This document shows, in pieces, positions 39,829-51,396 of a stretch of 64,000 bases of DNA; position 1 is the first letter of the stretch; each line of letters begins with the position of its first letter. Source of the DNA: Gamsiella multidivaricata (taxonomy: Eukaryota; Mortierellomycota; Mortierellomycetes; Mortierellales; Mortierellaceae); the NCBI RefSeq assembly GCF_025024155.1, contig NW_026251807.1, positions 1 through 64,000 of the forward strand, written 5' to 3'. The notes under the pieces are model-generated. The model was not told the DNA's origin and ran no database searches. It saw only the letters and a list, made by a program, of their open reading frames with translations. A program made the translations under genes and the position numbers.

Positions 39829-41636
39829 GACAGTAAGTGGAAAAGCTATATGCGCCTTCGTATGTGTTTTTCACAGATGATTGAGAGTCGAGTGGAGTCG
39901 TGAAAATAGAGTGATGTTGTAGGGAGAGGAAGGACGACGTAGGTCCGAGTGGAGGAGTGAAGTGAGCGAGTAAGGAGTGTCGGAATTAGGATGAATGCAC
40001 CGGTGTCTTGGTGAGGTTGGAAGGGGTACAGCAGTAGGGGGCAGAGAAGAGTGTGAGGGTGGGTGGGAGTGAGAGAGAGGAGAGGATGGCAAGGCGGAGC
40101 AAAGACGATCAAAAGAGAAGAAGGAGAGAGAAGAAAGAAGGGCAATAAATGAGAGAATCTTTTCAGAGTGGTTGGTGGTGCTAACGCTCAGCTCATCCTT
40201 CCTGCCGGTCTTACCTACTCCAGTGGAGGAAAAAAAACATACGAACGTTGAGTACATTGTAAATTCAATCTTATTTCAGGAATACATGAAGAGGAGTACC
40301 GGCGATGGAGACACTATTTTTTTTTCTTTTTTTGCCTTAGTAGTTTTCTCCGCCGAATCAACGCTTAGACATGTCAGACGAGGCCATGTCCTCTAAAAGG
40401 TCGTGCTCCCGATCTCTAGCCTAACCCGGAAATAAATCGCCCCCTTCGAACGTTTATTTTCTAACATGGAGTAGCCTGTCTGCTTGGCCAATGCAATTAA
40501 CCAACGTCTTACATTACATGTACCTTGATGCTGCTAGCATGGCAAGCCTTTCCCTGCATTGGCTTAGTTCTTCACTAGCGTAGCCTGCACAATTACTATA
40601 TCTGCAAGCAGCAGGTCATGTTTAATGAGCGAAGGCTCTCGTATGGATCCAGATTGGGATCCGTTGCCGAGCTGGTAAAGCTGCGTTGGCCAAAAGTCCC
40701 TTGGTCCAGCTTTGTGGAGAAGCAAAGACCGCCTCCACATCTGCATCCTATAGTTCCTTCTGTTCTTTTAACGCAAGGACCTTGTCTCTTGTAGAGTCGC
40801 CAGCTTGGCTTCGCCGGTATCTTTTTTTTTCTCCGCGCAACGTACCTTGCCAGACTAAAAAGCGAGCGCTCCTCAGTTGCCAAACAGCCACAGCGGAGCC
40901 GACCCTGACAGGTCGTCTTTCGTGAAGGAGAATTTTTCTACGCTTTTTTTTTTTTTAGATATTGTACTTGCTCAGATCTAAAACAGTGTTAGCTTTCTAC
41001 GTTCATTCCATCTAATTATAAGACTTGACTTTTTTTTATACATCCTTCCTTGTAGCGCTTTGATCTTGAGCGCGGTATCCCACATCAGTGTATTCATTCG
41101 AATAAGCACTTCGCGGGCGAAAAGAGGACCAAGCGTAACAACTTGCTCTTTCAGGGCTTTGAGGGGGGAGGACATCAGGAGGCCTCCGCAACGCACTACT
41201 GTGGACTGAGCCAGGACGGATGACAAACATAAAGAGCAGATTCAGCTCGGGCATGGACAGGACTGGTCGAAAGGCTAAAAAAAATAAGGTTCTGCTAGAG
41301 GTTGAAATGAAGGACCGGGGCCAACTCAATTAGCTGCCTTTTACGTGGAGCAGCATGACCTCGGCCTGCTAGGAATACATTTGTCTCTGGATGCAGGACA
41401 ACGCGTTTTTGGGGTCCACAACTAAATAATCCCTTGGTTTTCCACTGCGGCCTGTTTAGACATTGATGTTCGTATGATGAACACAAGGAGGAAATAAAAT
41501 AGTAGTAGTCTAACAACAATAACAAAGAAGCGCGCGCGATGAGCCCTTTCCGCCATCCTCATTCTGTCACGCCATCTTCACTCCATCAACAAAAGAGCCA
41601 GCGGACGACTAGGACGTGAATAGAGATACATTCAAG
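39829..41636. other. 1.8-kb divergent interval, receptor to epimerase
   Basis: The receptor side (39840-40150) is purine-rich on the plus strand, meaning a C/T-rich leader for the receptor mRNA. A minus-strand frame at 40883-40596 and another at 41329-41036 lack a supported start, family motif or splice model and are not called. No further gene was recognised. Confidence 0.45.
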
Positions 41637-43195
41637 ATGCCAGTGAAGACAATAACACTCTCCACGGACCCAGACTTGGTGCAGCAGCATACGCTGTCGA
41701 CAGCCTTGGACACGAGTGCCAGAGTCCTATCTGCGACCATCCTGACATACGGCGCCACGCTGACCCATCTGACCTTCCCAGACCGATGGAACCAGCCTCA
41801 GGATTTGGTCTTAGGCTTTGACCACTGGCAGGATTATCCTGCGCAAGCACAGCCAAGAGCATTGAACCCTTACTTTGGAGCAGCCATCGGACGTACTGCC
41901 AGTCGGTATGTTTGCCACAGCAGCCAGCAGCATAGTATGACCTCAAAATACATTGCCTATATACATCAAAGTACTGACAATGAATACATCTGCCTCGCAG
42001 CATCGCGTATGCGTCCTTTGAGCTTGAGAGCAAGCATGCATCCGCGTCTGCAGGTGCGTCTGCAGGCGCGGTCTCAAAGGATCCTAGCGCCACTCACGCC
42101 CACACCCTAAACGTCTCCAATGGCCTCGACTGCCTTCATGGAGGTCCTCTCGGGTTCGATAAACAGCACTGGACCACAGTCGACACCGATCAGGAAAACA
42201 TATCCGCTACTTTGCAATTGGTTTCGCCACACGGACAGAGCGGCTACCCTGGACGACTGGTCACCCGGGTCAAGTACCAACTAACGCAGCAAGGTGAACT
42301 CGTAGTGGAATATTGGGCACAGTTAGAGGAGGACCCGGAGAAGCATTCAGTCAATGATTTGCACAGCACCATCGTCAGCCTGACAAACCATACATACTGG
42401 AATCTGGATGGAGTGCTGAACCCCCCTGGGGACCAGGACCAGGATCAGGGTATTCTGTCAAACATCCTCACAATGGATGAGAGCCCAGTAGTGCATAATC
42501 ATTGCTCAATCAAGGACCATACCTTATGGTTGAGTTCCTCAAAACTAGTAGAACTAGGCGACCCGCATCCGGTTCCTACTGGCAACATTCTAGATCTTTC
42601 TGCAGATACCCCGGTTAGTGTCCAGGGATATAGGGACCTTCTTAACTTTACATCCGCAACCGGAGCCGGCAAAGAATTGGGTCCAGGACTGAACCATATC
42701 CCTGGAGGATACGGATACGACCATGTCTATGCCCTCGATCCTTCTCCGTCGTCCTCAGCGCCTGCCTCCGTTTCGAACATCGGCATCCATGGCTACTTCC
42801 CTTCGACACCTCATGTGGCGACCTTGGTTTCGCCGAGGACAGGAATTCGTCTGGACCTGTCCACTTCGGAGCCAGCACTCATCCTCTACACAGCTGGGTA
42901 TCTCGACAACAAGTTGCTACCACGCACCAAATCAAGGCCCCTAGATTTACCCACGTCCGCCTTCTTCATCTCGCCCACCTCATCGCCGCTCCAGAGTGAT
43001 CCTGAACCAAGAAACACATCGCAGCAAAAAATTTTGACCATCAAAGCAGACATGGACAAGTTCGCAGGAATTTGCCTGGAGCCCATCCGGTATCCCGATG
43101 CGATCCATCATCGTGAGTGGGCCAACATGGTGATATTGCACCATGACCAAGTCTACCGTCAAAGATCGGTCTACAAGTTTGGTGTGGAGCATTAG
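41637..43195 (+). CDS. Aldose 1-epimerase (galactose mutarotase)
   Basis: Two exons, 41637-41905 and 42001-43195, encode 487 residues. The enzyme interconverts alpha- and beta-anomers of galactose or glucose ahead of the Leloir pathway. Family motifs in order: FGAAIGRTASRIAYAFE, NGLDCLHGGPLGFDKQHW (substrate-binding His), SLTNHTYWNLDG (catalytic-type His), YDHVYALD (Asp) and FAGICLEPIRYPDAIH (catalytic-type Glu). It is longer than the usual 340-380 residues because of two low-complexity insertions, an Ala/Ser stretch after the first exon and a Pro/Ser segment before the final strand. The ATG follows a short leader; an upstream in-frame GTG is ignored. AATAAA is at 43323-43328. Confidence 0.95.
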
Positions 43196-43342
43196 CAGAA
43201 GGAAAGGAGAAGTAGAGTCTTGATCGTGATTTGCAGCTTTTTTATTATTGTGCTTCACAAGAAAACTGCCAGAAAACTGCTAGAAAACTGCTAAGAACGC
43301 GCGATTAACAGAGAATGGTGTAAATAAAGAGAGCACGATTTC

Positions 43343-45713
43343 CTAAGAGTGATGTATAGTCACATCCTCATCCGTAGTCATCCCATCGTCTTCTCCTTGA
43401 GCTGCAGCCGTTGAGGGTTCCAAAAATGACGGTCCTTGCGACGTCGGTATATCTTCGTCCATTCCAACATCCACTTCCGAGTCATGATCCTCGATATCAA
43501 TCACCTCCGAGTCACCCGAGGCCGCCATCGCAATAAACGGCTGATTTTGCTCCGACATCGCAACGAAGTGGGGTGGTGCCGATGCGGATTTGGAGTGCAA
43601 GCCTTCCCGATCTTCAGGTCCAGTCTCAAAGTGCGTTTCGTCTCCGTTGGCATCATCATCCATGACTGGATGCGGTCCATTGCTGGCGCTCATTACCCCT
43701 TGTTCACCTTCGGATTTTACACTCGGCAACACAAACCCAGCATGTCGAATTTGGGGCGAAGATGCTCGTACTTTCTTCTTTCCTGGCGTGCCCAAAGATG
43801 CATATTCGTCGTCGTCCACATCATCATCGCCATCATCTTCGCCCGCCCCTTGTTCCTTTTCCTCTTCCTGATCCCCTGACTTGGAGGGCGGACCAAGCGC
43901 AGAGGCCTTCCTCTTCTCCTGGCTTCCTGTCTTTGTGGACGATGTTGTTGCTGCAGAGGGCTCCTCGAATCGTTGCATGATATAGCTCTCGCACTTGTCT
44001 GCGTTTGGCAGGTCTTGGATCATTTTCGCAATGGTTGCGTTGGAGAAACCAAAATAGTCGGGTCCCGATGCCGAATTGGAGTGATCGCGTTTCCGGATGG
44101 CGTTTGCGGCCTTAACTACGTGTGTCCAGGCACCAGTGGCAGTTCCGGCAATAATGGGCTTTCCTGGCTGGTCTTCAGCGTCGATTTGGAACTGTGAAAG
44201 GAAGCGAGCATTCGGTTTAGTACGCGGAGCGAAATGAAACGAACAATAAAACAGCGAGACCTGTTGCGGCTATTTACCTTTGGTGCCTCTCCATCATCGA
44301 TGACACTGCAGGTATACGTCGTCTGGTTGTGCGGGTCGATCATGCTGTTATACAACCGCGACATCTTATATCCGACGGGCCAAATGTAACGATCATTATG
44401 GAACGCCTCGCGATCGTAGACCACGTGGCCGATACTCTGGATGGTAATGATTCCTACAGTCACCGGCAATTTGATATTTCCAGCCTCATCCCTTTCCAAC
44501 GCTTGTACTTTACGGACCTTGGCTACTGCCGGCCTCTGTTTGTTGGTTTGATGGATGCGCTTGGGCTTTTGTGTTGCTGATCCCACGTTCGTAATAGTCG
44601 AAGGTGTTGATGCAGGTATCTTTGGCTCCTTTACTGATATGGCAGTCTTTCCTGTCGCCTTCTTGGGATGTTGAGTCGTGGCTGCTGTTGCCACAGTAGA
44701 TGAGGGCGCTCTGGCGTTCTTGCCTCCATTCATCTTTCCTGCTGTCTGTGAAGAGAATAGTCGCCTTGGCTGGATTTCATCCGTTATTGAAGAGTCGGAG
44801 ACATCACTGTCGCTGCTGAGGGAGGAAACGGTGTCCGATCCAGAATCCGAGTCCTGTTGCTCCAACGTGTTTAAACGATCCAGCAGCAGGCTATGAGGGA
44901 AGGTGAGATGATATCCATCCGTTAGATCGCTTGCTTGTGTTTGAATGCAATATACGACCGCTTTCCAATCTGTAGACAGCTTACTGTTTTTCACGCCGCA
45001 AATTCCTGACACGCCTGTGAGACTTGTTCAAGTCCCGGCTCATCTGCTCATTTTCCTACATACAGACAAAAGCAATTGTGAGAATGAAATTCAAGAATGA
45101 GGAAGCAGCGTCATATTCAACACAGAGCTTGACATACCTCCAAAACCTCTCTCAGCTTCTGCTTGAGCCGCCTGTACTTGTCATCGGAAATACGGTAGGC
45201 ATCTTCCTCCGGTTCCATGTCTGCCTCCTCATGGTCCTCGTCCTCCTCTAGTTCCTCATCAGTAATCCGCTGTTCTGGCTTCTGACTGCTTCTATCGCTG
45301 ATCCTACTAGGCGAGGTCGGGGTGAGGTGCTGATCATCATGACCAGCCACGAGGTGGTTTCCAACCGTGGCATTTTTAGGTGAGGTGATCTGAGTGTGGT
45401 TGAGACCCTGTTGTCCACTGTCTGGATAAGCGGTCTCTTTGTTGGCAGACAGAATTTCAGCCTTGAGTTGCTGTGGTTGCTGGGCCTTCTTGAATCCGTT
45501 CGTACTTTCTACAGGCATAGAGGCTGCGGTGATACTGACAATTCCTTCCATGGACGAATCCTGTCCAGAGCTGTGACCAAGTAGTTTTGGTGGCGTTTTT
45601 TGATCCTTGTCCTGAAACAGATCTTTAATCTTGTCCTTGAATTCGCCTGCAGAGAAGGATGGTGAGGCTGATGGGGTTGGAGTCTTGTTGATGTTGGCGT
45701 TGGAAGGGGTCAT
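43343..45713 (-). CDS. FYRN/FYRC-domain nuclear protein (TBRG1-like)
   Basis: Four minus-strand exons, 45713-45138, 45055-44985, 44890-44278 and 44191-43343, join in phase to 702 residues. After a polar N-terminus comes a coiled coil (YRRLKQKLREVLE, ENEQMSRDLNKSHRRVRNL, LLLDRLNTLEQQ). Then comes an FYRN block (LPVTVGIITIQSIGHVVYD; YIWPVGYKMSRLYNSM) joined directly to an FYRC block (CSVIDDGEAPKFQIDAEDQ; GPDYFGFSNATIAKMIQDLP). FYRN-FYRC pairs occur in trithorax-type methyltransferases and in TBRG1-like chromatin proteins; the coiled coil and lack of SET, PHD or Jumonji domains here fit the latter. The C-terminal 200 residues are strongly acidic. A role in chromatin is inferred from the family only. 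Confidence 0.88.
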
Positions 45714-46701
45714 GGCCTCCAGTGAAGATGTGAGTGCGTGTGTCTTGATGAAGATCTAATCGGCGTACCTTTCTGTAGAGAGCATCAGTCGCTGGTTAGG
45801 TCTCTGTGAGAGTACAACCTGATATCAACCAGAAGTCGATGGGTCCTCACCTACAGGGCAACACAAGAAGGGCGGATATCAGGGAGTGAGGAACTGGTGG
45901 TCAAGAAGCAGGAAAGCGATCAAGACGGTGGAGGAGTGGAAGAGGGGGGATTTTAAAGAGGATCCAAAAAAAAGGGAATGGATGAGCCGAGTGTGATCCC
46001 CTCACAAAGACCAACAGCCAATACGGGCCCGCCCACTGGCGGTGGATTTTTTTCTGTTTGGAAGTTGATAGGCCGACTTGGACTTGGCTGTGCTTTCCAA
46101 TTTTCAGAACCTCTGCAGCTCGCTGACGGCGCCTATATTACCCGCCATAACAGCCAGTTGGAAGAAAGACTCCTTCGCAGCTTCAAGGCGTCTCCAGAAG
46201 ATCCATTGAAGCAAGTGTCGTGGATGTAGATTGGTTTTAATGATTTCTTGAACCAGGAAACATATTTTCTATCATGGGCCAACTCAACACGGCCTGTTAG
46301 TGAGGACAATCAGCGTCAATGTTTTATTTTAATAGCAATGTGTCTCTCGAGTCGATGGACCCTGCGAATCTGTCAAGCCCAGCTACCAACGATCTACTAC
46401 AGTCGTCCTTGCCACCAAAGCAGAGCCGATCCACAGTCGCCTAATGACAGGTCACATTCCTCGAGTCTCCTCGCACTCCTTCATACATTTTCCCTTCCGT
46501 GTGCCTGAAGACGAATTGACATTTTCCCGGTCACACACTCACACTCCTTTGTCCCCTGTGTGCGTGTATACAAGGAGGGTTCTTCAAGAACGCATGCTTC
46601 ATCTCCATTCTTTGCTCTTCCTTTGCTCTCTCTGATTCCTCCCTTCTCCAACTCTCGCTAAACTCTTTGACACCCCTCATTCCATTTCACACCCAGACAT
46701 C
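45714..46701. promoter_or_regulatory. Bidirectional promoter region, FYR protein / MOB2
   Basis: The two genes start 988 bp apart on opposite strands. The MOB2 side is C/T-rich with CA-rich bits (46530-46700). No TATA match was convincing. A frame at 45978-46229 is not supported as a gene. Confidence 0.45.
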
Positions 46702-48233
46702 ATGAGCAGCTTCTTCAACATCAGGTAACACAAGACATTCCTCCTGTTTCGTTCGAGGTCAAGCGCACCTCGGACGCCCTTTTGCCCTCCACTCCGTGCT
46801 ACGATGCCGATACTCTACCACAGCCATATTAACGACCCATGATTCTTACCAATCGACGAAATATAGTGGAAAGTTTGGTGGCAAAACAAAGCCCAAGCGA
46901 TCCGCCTCAGCAGTGCGTCCCTTGTTTCTGTGTCAGCCCTACTGTAACAACTCGATCGTTAAAGGCAACTTCAAAACCATTGTCCAATTGCCCAAGTATG
47001 TGGATGGCAACGAATGGCTTGCAGTCAATGGTAAGAGCCAGACGATATCAATGATCCATTACGGACGCTAGCTTTTTTTTTTGGGTTTTTTGGGTTTTTT
47101 GGGTTTTTGGGTTTTGGTTTTTTTACACAGATCGATCTGTGGCCATTTGATGCATAATCATATTGTCTTGCACTCTTCCCAGTCCTTCGTGCCCTGAGTA
47201 GCTCGTCAAAGGAGAGCTGAGATGTGCTTGCATATCCATTTCAGCGGAACAGACACAGGCATCAAAGCCCTGCATCGGCAAGATGGAGCCCCAAGGGGGT
47301 TTCGCGAAGGGGGCACATCCTTGTTTTACTGCTTTTTTTATTTAAATGCTTAGATTACTGCAAATTATCAAACGCGTTTCATGTCGCACAACCCAACCCA
47401 TGTCCGAGATGGTTACTTCGAGCTTTTTTTTTTTTTTTTTTTTTCTTGTGCTGTCCCCTCGTTCACTCCCTGAAGTGGTTATAATTAGCGAGAGGTTTGA
47501 GGGGACCCGAAAAAATACTAACCTGCCTGTGGCATCGCTCACACTTACTGTAGTCTTTGACTTTTACAGCTATATCAACATGTTCTACGGCTCCATATCC
47601 GACTTTTGCACCGCTCGCAATTGCCCAAGCATGTCCGCAGGGGCAGGGTGAGACTTCAATCTTGTTCAATTGCTCATGCACACACATACACACACCTACG
47701 GCGATAACAGGATACACTGACGCATCCTATCTGACCTATCGGCATTAGATTCGAATACCTCTGGATGGACGGACAAAAAAAGACGAGTAAAGTGCCGGCA
47801 CCGCAATATATCGACTTTGTCATGAGCTGGATCCGGACTCTGATCAACGACGAAAATACGTTCCCTACGAAGGACGGTACGGTGTCTCTTTTTTTTCCTT
47901 TCTACAGTGTCTGTAGTGTCCATAATGCAGCGATTGATTTCTGATCCTGAGATGTATCCTTTTTACGTTTGCGATTCTGTAATAGGACGCGAGTTCCCGC
48001 CTACGTTCCAGCAGACGGTGCGCGCTATTTTCAAACAGCTGATCCGGGTGTTTGCACATATGTACCATTCCCATTATGATAAAATGCTTTCGCTCTGTCA
48101 GGAGGGGCACTTCAACTCGCTCTTTGCGCACTTTGTCAGTTTCGGTAGAGAGTTCGATCTGCTGGACAAGAAGGACATTGTACCGTTGCAGGAACTGATC
48201 GACATTATGGACAATAACGGAATTCTGTGTTGA
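46702..48233 (+). CDS. MOB2: MOB2 kinase activator
   Basis: Five exons, 46702-46724, 46867-47030, 47554-47647, 47749-47876 and 47986-48233, join in phase to 218 residues. The Mob fold is complete: IVKGNFKTIVQLPKYVDGNE, VFDFYSYINMFYGSISDFC, FEYLWMDGQ, PAPQYIDFVMSWIRTLI, then RVFAHMYHSHYDKM and FNSLFAHFVSFGREFDLLD. Zinc ligands are the two Cys in DFCTARNCP and the two His in HMYHSH. The wording of these blocks fits fungal Mob2 better than Mob1. Mob2 binds and activates the NDR kinase Cbk1/Orb6 in the RAM/MOR network. The acceptor at 47552-47553 was chosen because it restores the VFDFY block and keeps phase. Confidence 0.92.
47083..47111 (+). repeat. Four GGG tracts in T-rich spacer, MOB2 intron
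   Basis: GGG occurs at 47083, 47092, 47101 and 47109, separated by T runs of 6, 6 and 5. The array sits in the 523-nt second intron of MOB2 on the sense strand and meets the usual G-quadruplex pattern. It also resembles a degenerate T-rich/GGG telomere-like repeat. Confidence 0.85.
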
Positions 48234-48514
48234 GATAGCGCTCATAAATAGAAAAGAAGTACTCCGCTCTTTTTTTTTTTTTTTTTTTTTTTTGGTCTAC
48301 AACGCCCTGCTTCGTTGCTACATCAGCTCTTTATTTACCCTCGATCCTGCCCGATGCTTTGCTGGCAGTGTACTTTACTTTACGCGTTTCTTTTTCTGTG
48401 ATAAGTGTATATACCATTATTGAAATGAACAGTAATATGATTTTTTTTTGAATCGGAGTGTGTTTTTATTCAAATTTCAAAGTTCTTTGAACGCATTGAC
48501 ATTGATTGCCCTTA

Positions 48515-49179
48515 TTAGTTCACTTCGTATGTCTCCAAGGCCTGGACGGCCTCTTCGTATTCCTTGGACGACTTGACATCAGGGCTGGCTTTTGTCTATA
48601 ATAATAAACAGCAACGTTTGTCAAGCTATCAATGCTACCATCCATATTGCTCCTTGCGGAAAAAAAAAGCCAATAAATCAGGTACCACCATACCACAACA
48701 TTGGCGAGATCCTGATGAGCGGCCTTCGATCGCCTCTCGACATCGGGCAGCATATCCAGTGTCTCTTCAAGCACCTCGCGCTAGGACGAGGAAAAAATAT
48801 AGACAATTTGTCATTGGTTCGAGTTCAGTTGCTCGAGATCTTTGGTCCATTATCCCAGAAAGGGCCATGTAGGCCTTACCTGTTTCTTGATCTCATAGTC
48901 TTCAGGGTCCTTGGCCACCATAGCATCAATGCGCTTCTGCTGCCTCATCTTTTCCTCGTTATAAAAGATTCGCTCCTTGGCCAATCTATTGCAGAAGCAG
49001 GAATAGAAAAGGAGCAAAGGAAAAAAAAGAAATGGGGCAGGTCAGTCCCTGTCGAGAACCAGGAACCACCGGCGACAGAGCCCCAGCAGCTGTCCAAAAA
49101 GCGCGCGTGTTCACAAAGGCGATCCTGCCGCTTACCTCTTGAGGACGTTGGTCTTGATGGAAAGATCTCTGGTGGACAT
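48515..49179 (-). CDS. TBCA: Tubulin-specific chaperone A (cofactor A)
   Basis: Four minus-strand exons, 49179-49136, 48985-48880, 48780-48694 and 48595-48515, join in phase to 105 residues, matching the family's usual 105-110. The protein is an all-helical bundle: IKTNVLKRLAKERIFYNEE, KDPEDYEIKKQ, EVLEETLDMLPDVERRSKAA, then SSKEYEEAVQALE. Cofactor A (Rbl2 in yeast) captures beta-tubulin released by the CCT chaperonin and protects against free beta-tubulin. It is convergent with MOB2 (281 bp apart). Because of the introns no single frame covers more than about a third of the protein. Confidence 0.95.
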
Positions 49180-49712
49180 GGTGTTTGTTGAGTCGAAGGG
49201 GTTTCTTGTGGATGCTTGATGCTCGTGGAGGGTGGGGTGGAATGATTCGGTGGCAAAAGGAATGAATGAGGCGTGTTGGAGATGAGACGATTAGACCAAA
49301 AAAAAAGACCTTTTTAAGTTTGGTGACGATGAATTGGGAAATGCGCGTCGTTCGTTGTTTTTACACGTCCGCGGCAGATCGCGTTGGAGAAGCTGAAAGG
49401 ATTTTTTTTTTTCATTCGTGTCAAAAATGCGCAACTGCTCTTTGAAGGGAGCAAATACTACCTCTTTTTTTTTTAAAATATCTCTTTCTTTATTATTATT
49501 AGGATTAAGTAGAGAATTATCCTTTCCGTCAAGGATTAGGGGAAAGAAAAAACCAATCAACCAACGCATTTACATATATATATATTCACAAGGAAGTCCA
49601 TTTCGGTAAAAACTGATCCACCGCCAATGGGGTTTCCGTGGGCCGACAAATGCTCGCGGATCGCTGCGCGCCTTTTGCTCACAGTGTTGGCAGAGTTGTG
49701 GAAATCACTTTT
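49180..49712. other. Spacer with homopolymers
   Basis: This spacer contains the cofactor A promoter side and the 3' end of the next minus-strand gene. It is A/T-rich with T runs near 49401 and 49464 and a TATATATATA stretch at about 49571-49583. No gene was recognised. Confidence 0.5.
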
Positions 49713-50279
49713 TTAGACGACGCCGTTGCGGGGCTGGGTCGAGTAACCGCCGGCAGTGGTAGAAGTGGGGTTGGTGTTGACGCCGCCGGTGTTGTAGTTG
49801 TTCGCACCAGCACCAGGGGCTGTGGTGTTGTGGTAGCCGCCGGCGCCGGCTCCGGCGGGAGCAGCAGTTGAGGAACCAGCGTTAGGACCAGACTTGACGA
49901 CGACAGGCTCAATCTTCTCCGTTACAACCGTGCGGCTGGGTGAACGATGGGCGTCGTTGCCGTAGCCGCCGGTGTTGCCGTAGCCGCCGTTGTTACCGTA
50001 GCCGCCGGTGTTACCATAGTTGTCGTAGTGGAAAGCCCTGTGGTTGTGGCGCCTCTTTCTCCAGCAGAGACCCAAGAGGGCAGCAAGAGCCGTGAGAGCC
50101 AAGATTCCGAGAACGATACCGGCGATGGAGCCCCTGGAGATGTGGTGGTCATCGTACACAGGGACGGGGGAGCCACTGGGTCCGACAGCGAGATCGGCGG
50201 TTTGAGAAGCAGCACCGGCAGGAATGGCCGAGGCAGTGGTAGCCACTGCGAGGAAAGCGAGGATGAGCGAGGATTGCAT
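49713..50279 (-). CDS. Signal-peptide single-pass membrane protein with Gly/Tyr/Asn repeats
   Basis: An intronless minus-strand frame encodes 188 residues. A signal peptide (MQSSLILAFLAVATTASAIP) is followed by a short extracellular part, one membrane helix (SIAGIVLGILALTALAALLG, about residues 50-70) and a basic stop-transfer CWRKRRHNHR. The cytosolic tail has four near repeats of NYGNTGGYG type (about 86-108), then a Thr/Gly/Asn-rich end. The layout (small ectodomain, Gly-rich helix, basic border, disordered tail) resembles fungal wall-sensor or small surface proteins, but the ectodomain is too short for a WSC or Ser/Thr mucin sensor. Function is unknown. The leader contains a long GA/CT repeat. 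Confidence 0.75.
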   Translation of the reverse strand: MQSSLILAFLAVATTASAIPAGAASQTADLAVGPSGSPVPVYDDHHISRGSIAGIVLGILALTALAALLGLCWRKRRHNHRAFHYDNYGNTGGYGNNGGYGNTGGYGNDAHRSPSRTVVTEKIEPVVVKSGPNAGSSTAAPAGAGAGGYHNTTAPGAGANNYNTGGVNTNPTSTTAGGYSTQPRNGVV

Positions 50280-50298
50280 GGCTATGTTGTCGCGCTGG

Positions 50299-50343
<45 letters not shown>

Positions 50344-50983
50344 GCAGGAGCAGGGGGGGATTAGGGATAGCGATAGTGATAGTTGAGAGAAGGGTGTCGG
50401 CAGGGAAATCGAATGGGTTATATATGATCTATAGATCGCGATGACGAACACCCGATGCGCGCACTCCGCCCTTATCCCCGGTCTGACATAACGAAGGAAG
50501 GAAAATAATGTAAGACCTCGTAAAAAAAGCTGTCTGATTCACCGTCCAACCAGAGGGGGCGTCTCACGCGCTACGAAAGCAGCCCGTGCATGAATGGGGA
50601 TGGGCCCCTCCCCTGCCCTAGAAACACTACGTGCCGGCGCCCAGACGAAGCATCATCAAGCATCATCACCCATCATCATCTATACTATTTAACTTTTTCT
50701 GCGAAACCTGTCTCAATGGAATGGTAACACAAACACGCGAAACGCGTAATAACTTATTTTTCCGGTAACGATCGTTGCCTCCCCATGCTGGGGCCATGAT
50801 GGACCATGATGGACCATGATACGTCCGCCGGGAATATAATAAGCGAGGCTAACGAATGCCACAATGTCCACGATGTACGGGATATCCCCCTTCGGACGCC
50901 TTTGCGCACTCTCCTTCCTTTCCTCCTTTATGCTGTCATCGCCGCTTATTGGAGCCCCATCTTCATCATGGCGCTTTCCCATA
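50280..50983. other. Intergenic region with GA and 10-bp repeats
   Basis: A (GA)n array at 50302-50339 lies 23 bases from the membrane-protein start, so its mRNA leader has a long CU tract. At 50791-50820 a 10-bp unit (GGACCATGAT and a variant) is repeated three times. A minus-strand frame through here (51069-50713) is open but has no supported start and no family match. Confidence 0.5.
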
Positions 50984-51366
50984 TCACCCAATGTCCCTAT
51001 TCGCAGTATTGTTGTAACTGTCCACGGACTCAACGTCCTTCTCCTTGCCATTTCCTGTGTCACTGTCACCCATCAGGCGTTCTTACCGTTGACGCCCTTG
51101 TCATCACCATGACGCTATGTCCAAGCCGCCCTTCACACTAACTGCGCTTAATTCCGCTGCGCTTGTTATAGTTCACAATCCTAAACCGAGTGGCTGTCAC
51201 AGTTCCGACAACGGAAATCGTCGAGGCACCATGCCAGCCTCTCATATGACTAACCGTACTTTTCATGCTCTCCATACTCGTTAACCATGCGAACCATAGG
51301 GACAGAGGAGGAGAAAGCGTGGATGGCAACCGTGGCGGCGAGAACGGTCAGGATGGCGAAGATCAT
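50984..51366 (-). CDS. Possible small secreted protein
   Basis: A two-exon model, 51366-51260 and 51062-50984, gives 61 residues: a signal-peptide-like start (MIFAILTVLAATVAIHAF), then a polar mature part ending VDSYNNTANRDIG. Splice sites are GTACGG and GGTGACAG, and phase is kept. Another in-frame ATG lies 30 nt upstream (51396). A further donor-like GTGATA overlaps the stop, so the protein could be longer. No family is recognised. Support is the hydrophobic start and the phase agreement only, so this is tentative. Confidence 0.35.
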
Positions 51367-51396
51367 CTTTGAGTAACAAACAATGGCAGGGAACAT

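Noticed and set aside
40596..40883. Minus-strand 95-residue frame
   Set aside because: No supported ATG, no domain, no splice partners.
45978..46229. 83-residue frame between the FYR and MOB2 genes
   Set aside because: It lies in the shared promoter interval and lacks motif or splice support.
48592..49191. 199-residue plus-strand frame
   Set aside because: Antisense to the four-exon tubulin cofactor A gene; no motif of its own.
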